DNA of 28,065 nucleotides from Pseudomonadota bacterium (GTDB taxonomy: Bacteria; Pseudomonadota; Alphaproteobacteria; Rhizobiales; Hyphomicrobiaceae): NCBI GenBank assembly GCA_023410905.1, contig JAEYPL010000285.1, forward strand, positions 1-28,065, in the 5' to 3' direction. The position numbers were made by a program, and so were the translations under genes. Positions 20,534-28,065 of the stretch are shown here, one piece after another. Position 1 is the first letter of the stretch. Every line of letters starts with the position of its first letter. The notes below the pieces were generated by a model. That model did no database searches and was not told the origin of the DNA. It saw nothing but the letters and a program-made list of their open reading frames with translations.

Positions 20534-21667
20534 TCAGCGCCAAACCTGCCAACGCCCGTCACGCCAAGTGTGTGGCACATAGGACGGCACCACGGCATCA
20601 CCCTTCGCGTCGAAGCGCACAGCGCCGAGGCGCGTGGGGTACGCGCGATCTCTCAACGCTGCAGTGACGCGCTCCGGTGCACCATCTCCTGACCCGGTGA
20701 TCGCCGCTGCCCAGACTTCGAGTGCCGCCCCCGCCAGTTCGCGGCTGACATCCTCTGTTGAATGCTCACGCCCGTCCGCGCTCAGGCTCGGCCATGGAAG
20801 CATGACGAGAAATGTGTCGACAGCCGCCAGCAGCCGCCGCGGTGGCACATCCGCGCCGAGAATGTCCGTGCCGATGACTGTCGCTATGCGGGTTCCGGCA
20901 CGGTTCGCCTGATCGAGGATCATCGACGCCTCGAAGAGCTGGCCGGGAAATACGACAACATCAACTCGTGCCGCTCCAAGCTCTGCAATCAGCGCCGTGA
21001 AATCCTTCGTGCCGGAGGTGTAGTGCGCGACGAGCACCGGCGACATGTTTTCCGCCATCACGCTCCGGCGGATTTCCTCTGCCATGCCCCGCCCCTGGAG
21101 ACTGCGGTCGTGGACGATCGCAAGCCGCGCCGCGGGAAACATGTCTGCGATCAGAGCGGCGATGCTGTCCGCCTGACGATCATCGCGCCCGGCGAGACGA
21201 TGGATGCCGCGGCGACCATTGGGAGCCGTAAGCCGCGGATGGCGCGGTCCCGTTGCAATCATGAGGATGCCGGCCGCGGCATACATCTCGGCCGCCCGGA
21301 TCGCGCCACTCGGACACATGTGCCCGATAACGACGTCGACGCGCTGTGAAATCGCGCGCGCCGCAATCGCCGCGGCTTCGTCGCTCTCACACTGGTCGTT
21401 CTCGTGGACGACGCGCAATCGGCGGCCGAGCAAACCGCCCTGCTGGTTGAGCGTGCCCGCCACGCCTTCCACGCCCTCGCCCACCGGACGCGGCGCGACG
21501 CGATTGCTCCTGCCATCAGGCTCCGGCATCCGGCTCGAATCGACAGCCATGATCACAAGCTCGCCGTCCACCATCTGTGCCATTGCGGGCGCGGCAAGCA
21601 GCAGGATGAGCAAGGCCCACACGTGCATGAGCCATCGCGGCATCACAAAGCCAAAAGGCAGCCGCAT
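20534..21667 (-). CDS. Second branched-chain amino acid-type ABC substrate-binding protein (divergent LivK paralogue)
   Basis: A 377-aa periplasmic binding protein (Peripla_BP_6 class) and the last gene of the liv operon, 44 bp after livK. The signal peptide region is residues 1-31 (hydrophobic MHVWALLILLLAAPAMA, cleavage before QMVDG). It keeps family landmarks such as NQQGGLLGRRLRVV, GHMCPSG, AGRDDRQ, YTSGTKDFTALIAELG and a C-terminal VRFDAKGD. Unlike the livK product it has two cysteines (in NDQCESD and GHMCPSG) at the places where E. coli LivJ/LivK have a disulfide. It also differs in the ligand-cleft segment (IATGPRHPRLTAPNG), so it may bind another ligand. The start at 21667 is chosen for GGAAGG six bases before; a GTG at 21703 is also in frame. 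Confidence 0.88.
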   Translation of the reverse strand: MRLPFGFVMPRWLMHVWALLILLLAAPAMAQMVDGELVIMAVDSSRMPEPDGRSNRVAPRPVGEGVEGVAGTLNQQGGLLGRRLRVVHENDQCESDEAAAIAARAISQRVDVVIGHMCPSGAIRAAEMYAAAGILMIATGPRHPRLTAPNGRRGIHRLAGRDDRQADSIAALIADMFPAARLAIVHDRSLQGRGMAEEIRRSVMAENMSPVLVAHYTSGTKDFTALIAELGAARVDVVVFPGQLFEASMILDQANRAGTRIATVIGTDILGADVPPRRLLAAVDTFLVMLPWPSLSADGREHSTEDVSRELAGAALEVWAAAITGSGDGAPERVTAALRDRAYPTRLGAVRFDAKGDAVVPSYVPHTWRDGRWQVWR

Positions 21668-21711
21668 GGGCTGCCTTCCGGTCGTCACTGGAACTGGCAG
21701 CACGCTGCTGC

Positions 21712-22827
21712 TCAGTTCTGCACGTAGGTGATTTTGTCACCCTCCACTTTCTTCCACGTGTACATCGTGTAGTCGGGCACCGTTACGTCACCCTTCTTGT
21801 CGAACGCGCGCGGGCCGAGAACCGTCGAGAATGCCTTGCCGCCCTGGATCTGGGCCGCGACCTTTTTCGGATCGTTGGTTTTAGCCTGGCTGGCCGCATC
21901 AGCGATCACCTGAACGACGGCATACGCATAGAGCGTGTAGGCCTCGGGCTTGAAGTTCGCATCGAGGAACTTCTTCACGACAGCAGCGGCCTCAGGACGA
22001 CGCTGGGGGTCCGGCGCAAATGTCATCAGCGTGCCTTCGACGCCTGGGCCACCAATCGCCGCGAACTCGTCCGTCGCGATGCCGTCGCCCGACATCAACG
22101 GCGCCTTCACGCCCTGGTCGCGCATCTGGCGAACAATGAGACCGCCTTCGGTATGCAGGCCGCCCCAGTACACAAGTTCCGCACCCGACACCTTGATCTT
22201 AGAGACCAAGGCCGCAAAATCCTTCTCGCCGATATTCACGCCCTCATAGAGCACTTCTTTCAGACCACCGGCGTTCATCGCCTTCTTGGTCTCGTCGGCC
22301 AGACCTTTGCCGTAGGTCGTCTTGTCATGGACGATGGCAATCTTCTTGCCCTTGTAGTTGCTCAGAAGGTATTTGCCGGCGACCTCGCCCTGCTGATCGT
22401 CACGACCGCACATGCGGAAGGTGTTCCAGAGCTTGCGCTCCGTCAGACGCGGATTGGTCGAGCCCGGCGAGAACATCAGGACACCGTTCTCGGCGTAGAC
22501 TTCGGATGCTGGAATGGACACACCCGAGTTGAAGTGGCCAACGACCAGCTTGACGCCATCACCGACGAACTTGTTGGCGACCGAGACACCTTCCTTCGGA
22601 TCGGCGCGATCGTCGCCGAACACCAGCTCGATCTTCTGCCCGTTCATGCCGCCTTTGGCGTTGATGTCTGCGACCGCCTGCTCAGCTCCGCGCTTGAGCT
22701 GCGCGCCGAACGTGGCATTCGCTCCCGTCAGCGGGCCCGCAAGGCCAATCTTGACCTGCGCACTCGCCACGCCGGTCATCGCGAGCAGCGCCGCAACGGC
22801 GACCCCCGACCACATGAGCTTCTTCAT
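21712..22827 (-). CDS. livK: Branched-chain amino acid ABC transporter substrate-binding protein
   Basis: A 371-aa periplasmic protein. The signal peptide is residues 1-23 (MKKLMWSGVAVAALLAMTGV then ASA), followed by the typical VKIGLAGPLTGANATFGAQL. Other family marks are KGGMNGQKIELVFGDDRADP, VVGHFNSGVSIPASEVYAEN, the ligand-contact region MFSPGSTNPRLTER, CGRDDQQG and VHDKTTYGKGLADETKKA. It delivers leucine/isoleucine/valine or related amino acids to the LivHMGF complex encoded upstream. GGGAGAG is a strong ribosome binding site. A 176-bp gap separates it from the DUF6867 gene, which could hold its own promoter, allowing higher expression of the binding protein than of the membrane complex. 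Ligand range is by family inference. Confidence 0.95.
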   Translation of the reverse strand: MKKLMWSGVAVAALLAMTGVASAQVKIGLAGPLTGANATFGAQLKRGAEQAVADINAKGGMNGQKIELVFGDDRADPKEGVSVANKFVGDGVKLVVGHFNSGVSIPASEVYAENGVLMFSPGSTNPRLTERKLWNTFRMCGRDDQQGEVAGKYLLSNYKGKKIAIVHDKTTYGKGLADETKKAMNAGGLKEVLYEGVNIGEKDFAALVSKIKVSGAELVYWGGLHTEGGLIVRQMRDQGVKAPLMSGDGIATDEFAAIGGPGVEGTLMTFAPDPQRRPEAAAVVKKFLDANFKPEAYTLYAYAVVQVIADAASQAKTNDPKKVAAQIQGGKAFSTVLGPRAFDKKGDVTVPDYTMYTWKKVEGDKITYVQN

Positions 22828-23003
22828 GCAACGCTCTCCCTTATAGCCAATTGGCTGCTGAAACTTGCGGATTGGAAACGGATTGCCCGCACCGGCGCTG
22901 GCAAAGAACCGCGCCCGTGGGAGCAGGATTCACCGAAAGTTGGGCAAAGTCACGCCCAATCCACAGTCCCTTGCGGTCAAGGATCAGGCGGCTCGGATCG
23001 AGC

Positions 23004-23360
23004 TCAAATATCTGCCCGGCGCACCGTTTTTTCCGCGGTGCCCGGCACGAGCCAATCGTACTGCTCACGCATCTGGCGCCGCCGCGTCACGCGATAACCG
23101 AGTACTGCCGCGGCAATGAGCACAACCAGATCAACCACATAACTGCGTGGTGCGATGAAGGGCTCATGGAAAAGCGCGTAGTGGATGAAGCGCACGGCAG
23201 CGGCAATGAGAAAACCATAGACGACGAGTTGCCAGCGCGGCCGCCATGTCGTCGCGATCGCACTCCCCGTCGCATAGGCCGCCATGCCGCCCATGATCAC
23301 CGTGACCAGAAGAAATACCCAGTCGCCGTTCGGGCCTGCATCGTAGAGCCATTCCGGCAT
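23004..23360 (-). CDS. DUF6867-type small membrane protein of the liv operon
   Basis: A 118-aa protein with three hydrophobic helices (about 14-35, 45-62 and 74-90) and a basic C-terminal tail with RRRQMREQYDWLVPG. From recall this corresponds to the DUF6867 family, small membrane proteins found in the liv operons of Rhizobiales. It lies 19 bp after livF and before livK, on the same strand, so it belongs to the operon. Function is unknown; an accessory subunit or stabiliser of the LivHM permease is a reasonable guess from position. The start at 23360 gives MPEWLYDAGPNGDWVFLLV, with GGGG at about five bases. Confidence 0.8.
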   Translation of the reverse strand: MPEWLYDAGPNGDWVFLLVTVIMGGMAAYATGSAIATTWRPRWQLVVYGFLIAAAVRFIHYALFHEPFIAPRSYVVDLVVLIAAAVLGYRVTRRRQMREQYDWLVPGTAEKTVRRADI

Positions 23361-23379
23361 CTTGCCCCTGTGCTCCCAG

Positions 23380-24105
23380 TTAGTGCCGACCGCCTTCGAG
23401 GTAGGCCGCGCGGATGTCCGGCCGCTCCAGAAGCTCGGTCCCTGTTCCTTGCATGGTGATCAGACCGTTGACCATCACGTAGCCGCGGTCCGCGAGCTTC
23501 AGCGCGTGATAGGCATTCTGCTCGACGAGGAAGACGGTCATGCCCTCGCGCTTGTTGAGTTCGCGAATGGCGTCGAAGATCTGACGCACGATGATGGGCG
23601 CAAGACCGAGCGAGGGCTCGTCGAGCATCAGAAGGCGCGGCCGGCTCATGAGCGCGCGCGCGATCGCGAGCATCTGCTGCTCGCCGCCGGAGAGCGTGCC
23701 TCCCCGCTGCGCGAGACGCTCGCGCAAGCGCGGAAAGAGCTTGGTCACCCGCGCGAGATCCTCCTCGAAATGGCGTCCGCCGTCGATCTCCGCGCCCATC
23801 TGGAGGTTTTCGAGCACGGTCATGCGCGGAAAAATGCGCCGACCTTCCGGCGACTGCGCGATCCGCAGACGCGCGATGTCATGCATCTCGAGCTTCGTGA
23901 TATCGCGACCGGCGAAGGTGATCGTCCCTTCGCGCGCCCGCGGATTGCCGCAGATGGTCATCATGAGCGTCGACTTGCCGGCACCATTCGCACCGATCAG
24001 CGACACGATCTCGCCTTCCCGGATGTCGATGTCGACACCCTTCAGCGCCATGATGCTACCGTAGAAGCTCTTGACGCCGCTGACGCTGAGGAGTGGCGCG
24101 CTCAT
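23380..24105 (-). CDS. livF: Branched-chain amino acid ABC transporter ATPase LivF
   Basis: A 241-aa ABC ATPase. Walker A GANGAGKST (38-46), Q-loop in RLRIAQSPEGRRIFPRMTV, signature LSGGEQQMLAIARAL (138-152), Walker B LLMLDEPSLGLAP (158-170) and the switch His replaced by Gln-Asn in VEQN are all as expected for LivF. With LivG it powers import of branched-chain amino acids through LivH-LivM at the inner membrane. Its start overlaps the LivG stop by four bases (ATGA), indicating coupled translation. The C-terminus AAYLEGGRH matches the family end. Confidence 0.96.
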   Translation of the reverse strand: MSAPLLSVSGVKSFYGSIMALKGVDIDIREGEIVSLIGANGAGKSTLMMTICGNPRAREGTITFAGRDITKLEMHDIARLRIAQSPEGRRIFPRMTVLENLQMGAEIDGGRHFEEDLARVTKLFPRLRERLAQRGGTLSGGEQQMLAIARALMSRPRLLMLDEPSLGLAPIIVRQIFDAIRELNKREGMTVFLVEQNAYHALKLADRGYVMVNGLITMQGTGTELLERPDIRAAYLEGGRH

Positions 24106-25009
24106 GGCAGCTCTCCCCTCTCGACGGCAGCAACTTCATCGTCCTCGACGCCGAGATAGGCGGCGATGACCTTCGGATCGTTGCGCACCTGCTCGGGCGT
24201 GCCGTCCGAGATCTTGGTGCCGTATTCGAGCACGATCACGTGGTCAGAAATCTCCATGACCACCGACATGTCGTGCTCGATGAGGAGGATGGACGTGCCA
24301 TGCTCGCGCTGGATGGTCTTCAGCAGCTTGTTGAGCTCGGCACTCTCGCGCGGGTTCAGACCGGCGGCCGGCTCGTCGAGGCAAAGGAGCAGCGGATCGC
24401 TGCACATGGCGCGCGCAATTTCGAGACGGCGCTGATCGCCGTACGGAAGACTGCCGGCGGAATCATCGGCGCGGCTCGTCAGCCCGATGAGATCGAGCCA
24501 GTATTTCGCGCGTTCGATCGCCGCCGTCTCTGCCCGCGTATACCGCGGCAGGCCGACGAGCCCGAGCACCGTCCAGCCCGAGGCCGCCATGAGCACATTG
24601 TGCTGGGCAACGACCAGGTTTTCGAGCGCGGTCATGCCCGTGAAGAGACGGATATTCTGGAAGGTTCGCGCGACGCGCGCCTTGGCCGCGATCTCGTAGT
24701 CGGGCATGCGCTCAAGTAGATAAAGCGCGTTCTCCCCGCTTTGCATGTAGCGCGCGGGGCTCCGCGTGAGCACAGCGACATCATCGGAGAGCGCATTGCC
24801 CGCATGGCTCATGACCATGCGGCCGGAGGTCGGCTTGTAGAAGCCCGTGATGCAGTTGAAAACCGTCGTCTTGCCCGCTCCGTTCGGGCCGATGATCGCA
24901 GTGATGTCGCCGCGGCCGGCGCCGAACGTCACATCGTTGACGGCAACGAGGCCGCCGAACCGCATGGTCAGATGCTCGATTTCCAGAAGCGGCGCCGTCT
25001 CCCAGCGCA

Positions 25010-25010
<1 letters not shown>
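24102..25010 (-). CDS. livG: Branched-chain amino acid ABC transporter ATPase LivG
   Basis: A 302-aa ABC ATPase, longer than the approximately 255 aa of E. coli LivG because of a roughly 35-residue insertion after the first beta-rich part (around LTRSPARYMQSGENALYLLE), which I recall as common in alphaproteobacterial LivG proteins. Walker A GPNGAGKTT at 41-49, ARTFQNIRLF, LPYGDQRRLEIARAMCSDP and LLLCLDEPAAGLN mark the catalytic sites; IEHDMSVVMEISDHVIVLEY and AYLG near the end are typical. The stop overlaps livF and the start overlaps the livM stop by one base (TGATG), so the operon is tightly packed. Confidence 0.96.
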
Positions 25011-26431
<1,421 letters not shown>

Positions 26432-26436
26432 GCTGC

Positions 26437-27354
26437 TTACACCTTCTCGACTTCGGGTTTGCCGAGCAGCCCGGAGGGCATGAAGATGAGCGTGATCGCG
26501 AGAATGGAGAAGACGGCGACGTCCTTGTAGTCGATCGAGAAGTACGCCGACCAGAGCGCCTCGATGAGACCGATCAACAGTCCGCCGAGCACGGCGCCCG
26601 GCAGCGAGCCGATACCTCCGAGAACGGCGGCGGTGAATGCCTTGATGCCCGGGACGAACCCGTCGGCGAAGTTCACGACACCGTAGTAGATGAGATAGAG
26701 CACACCGGCGACGGCCGCGAGCGCGCCGCCCATGATAAACGTGATCGAGATCGTGCGATCGACGTTGATGCCGAGCAGCGCGGCCATGCGGCGGTCCTGC
26801 TCGCAGGCGCGTTGCGCGCGCCCGAGCGAGGTGTTCTGCACGACCCACCAGAAGACCGAGAGCAGGACGACCGTCACCACCATGATCATCATCTGCTTGT
26901 AGGAGATCGTGACGGCGTATGCCGCGCCCTGCTTCAGCGTGATGACGTCATTGAGCATGGGCGCAATCGGCTTGTTGCGCGGGCCCTGGGCGAGTTGCAC
27001 CAGGTTCATGAGGAAGATCGACATGCCGATCGCCGAAATCAGCGGCGCGAGACGAAAGGAGCCGCGCAGCGGGCGATAGGCGAGGCGTTCGATGGCCCAG
27101 CTCCAGAGCGACGTCAGGAACATGGCGGCAAACAGCACCACCAGGAGCGCCATCGCGACCGAGCCGACACCGAGCACCACGGTCATGAAGAGGAAGAAGA
27201 TGAGGGCGATGAACGTCGAGACCATGAACAGGTCGCCGTGGGCGAAGTTCACCATCCCGATGATGCCGAACACCATGGTGTAGCCGATGGCGATCAGGCC
27301 ATAGATCGAGCCGAGCGTGACACCATTGATGATCTGCTGGAGGAAGTATTCCAC
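26437..27354 (-). CDS. livH: Branched-chain amino acid ABC transporter permease LivH
   Basis: A 305-aa inner-membrane permease and the first gene of the liv operon. It begins with GTG (EYFLQQIINGVTLGSIYGLI follows the start residue), with AGGAG eight bases upstream. Family motifs are GYTMVFGIIGMVNFAHGDLF, LAYRPLRG, LAPLISAIGMSIFL, RACEQDRRMAALLGINVDRT and FTAAVLGGIGSLPGAVLGGL. About eight membrane helices. Together with LivM it forms the translocation path. The 261 bp upstream, up to the CDGSH gene, must contain the operon promoter; no clear -35/-10 pair was recognised there. Confidence 0.96.
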   Translation of the reverse strand: MEYFLQQIINGVTLGSIYGLIAIGYTMVFGIIGMVNFAHGDLFMVSTFIALIFFLFMTVVLGVGSVAMALLVVLFAAMFLTSLWSWAIERLAYRPLRGSFRLAPLISAIGMSIFLMNLVQLAQGPRNKPIAPMLNDVITLKQGAAYAVTISYKQMMIMVVTVVLLSVFWWVVQNTSLGRAQRACEQDRRMAALLGINVDRTISITFIMGGALAAVAGVLYLIYYGVVNFADGFVPGIKAFTAAVLGGIGSLPGAVLGGLLIGLIEALWSAYFSIDYKDVAVFSILAITLIFMPSGLLGKPEVEKV

Positions 27355-27615
27355 CTAACCGGCTCCTTCGTCACCTCATCGGCCACGCACGGCCCCGACC
27401 GCACGCTGGCAGCCGGTAGCTCAGACCATGGGCAACGAATCGATCCGGCGGAAATGGACCGGCCAAACTTTTCTCCAGATTAGTGCACTCATCCCCAGGG
27501 TCGGACGTGAAGTCTGCGGTGAAGCCGCTCCGGTGTAAAGCTTGGTTGCGGTGCAACTGGCCCGCGAACGCCCATTCTCCGTGCAGCCCGTGCCACTCCC
27601 GTCACAGGCACGCGC

Positions 27616-27861
27616 TCACATCATGTTGTGCGTGCCATCGCAGAAGGGCTCGTCGTCCGTACCCTTGCAACCGCAGAGATTGAAGGTGCCGGAAGATTCG
27701 GCGACGAAGCGGACCGGCAGGAAAGATGTGCCCTTGTGACCGGCTGAATCGCAGAAGGGCTGGCGGGAGGAGCGCCCGCACTTGCACCAGAGATAGGCTC
27801 GGCCCTCCTCGAGCTCGACCTGATACGGTCCGAGTTGGGCGACCACGGGTTCATCTGACAT
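27616..27861 (-). CDS. Dual CDGSH iron-sulfur protein
   Basis: An 81-aa soluble protein with two CDGSH-type [2Fe-2S] sites. The second is canonical: C63-x-C65 ... C74-D-G-T-H78. The first has C26-x-C28 ... C37-D-S-A-G-H42, with one extra residue before the His ligand. Three Cys and one His bind each cluster in this family. Two-motif bacterial members of this size are common and of uncertain role, perhaps redox or cluster transfer in the cytoplasm. AGGAG lies eight bases before the ATG. Single-gene unit upstream of the liv operon on the same strand. Confidence 0.9.
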   Translation of the reverse strand: MSDEPVVAQLGPYQVELEEGRAYLWCKCGRSSRQPFCDSAGHKGTSFLPVRFVAESSGTFNLCGCKGTDDEPFCDGTHNMM

Positions 27862-28010
27862 CGATCGGTCTCCTTGCCCAAGACCTAACCATCACGGATC
27901 GGGAGCCTGCCGCCACGGGGAATCGCGCCGGGCTCGATCGCATCTGGGCACAGGAGCAACAGGCGAGGCAAGGGCGCCATTGGCGCACGGCTCGAAAGCC
28001 GCTCGGACTG

Positions 28011-28065
28011 CTACTCGATGAGCTTCAGGCGGTCCCGCACGACGGTGTCGCGTGCCGTGGCGTGC
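28011..28065 (-). CDS. C-terminal end of an unidentified gene (partial)
   Basis: Reading leftwards from the window edge one frame gives HATARDTVVRDRLKLIE followed by TAG at 28011-28013. The composition looks like a real helical C-terminus but 17 residues are too few to name a family. The 150 bases between it and the CDGSH gene show nothing else. Confidence 0.35.
   Translation of the reverse strand, partial: HATARDTVVRDRLKLIE

Noticed and set aside
20516..20545. GTTTGG/CCAAAC inverted repeat as a terminator after the PepSY-like gene
   Set aside because: Only six base pairs, overlaps the end of the convergent gene and has no T-run.
22841..23068. Minus-strand frame between DUF6867 and livK
   Set aside because: Contains a few protein-like residues but overlaps the end of the DUF6867 gene and lacks a ribosome binding site.
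26432..26848. N-terminal extension of the livM frame
   Set aside because: Lies inside livH in another frame; low-complexity Arg-rich translation; family start fits 26431.

Overview
The window is high-GC DNA of a Gram-negative alphaproteobacterium, most likely Hyphomicrobiales (Xanthobacteraceae/Nitrobacteraceae-like). The basis is protein style: a FixL/FixJ-like two-component set, a complete liv operon carrying the small membrane protein I recognise as the DUF6867 family, SNase-like and PepSY-like secreted proteins, and many small exported peptides. The species cannot be named from sequence alone. No CRISPR array, insertion sequence, phage gene or rRNA is visible.

Layout. 1-3431: end of a metallophosphoesterase, then on the minus strand a polytopic membrane protein with a Cys-rich loop, a CorA-type transporter and an SNase-fold secreted protein. 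3432-6660: a gene-poor stretch with a tRNA-Thr(CGT), an M19 dipeptidase, a LysR C-terminal relic, two doubtful small ORFs and strong hairpins. 6668-11232: a sugar-type ABC importer operon (small protein, double ATPase, permease, binding protein) divergent from an IclR-type regulator. 11298-12284: an alpha/beta hydrolase. 12371-15582: a signalling cluster with a receiver-only protein, a FixJ-like regulator and a divergent PAS histidine kinase. 15769-16348: two almost identical tandem genes for a small exported repeat peptide. 16958-20505: a trypsin-like secreted protease, small hypothetical proteins, a receiver domain lacking its phospho-acceptor Asp, and a PepSY-like exported protein. 20534-27354: a minus-strand branched-chain amino acid ABC operon (livH, livM, livG, livF, DUF6867, livK, second binding protein). 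27616-27861: a dual CDGSH protein, then the tail of one more minus-strand gene.

How they fit. The two ABC systems are self-contained import operons: the sugar one has its own divergent IclR candidate, the liv one has two binding proteins. The kinase/FixJ/receiver cluster probably forms one signalling module. A GTAG(T/A)ATACCGG-type sequence occurs both upstream of the receiver gene and upstream of the tandem peptide genes, so the peptides may be an output of that module; this is inference.

The best candidate for something undescribed is the tandem peptide pair at 15769-16348: about ten synonymous changes but a single Val/Ile difference between copies, a mature region built of three 12-residue repeats between two similar caps, and a shared regulatory-looking motif upstream.
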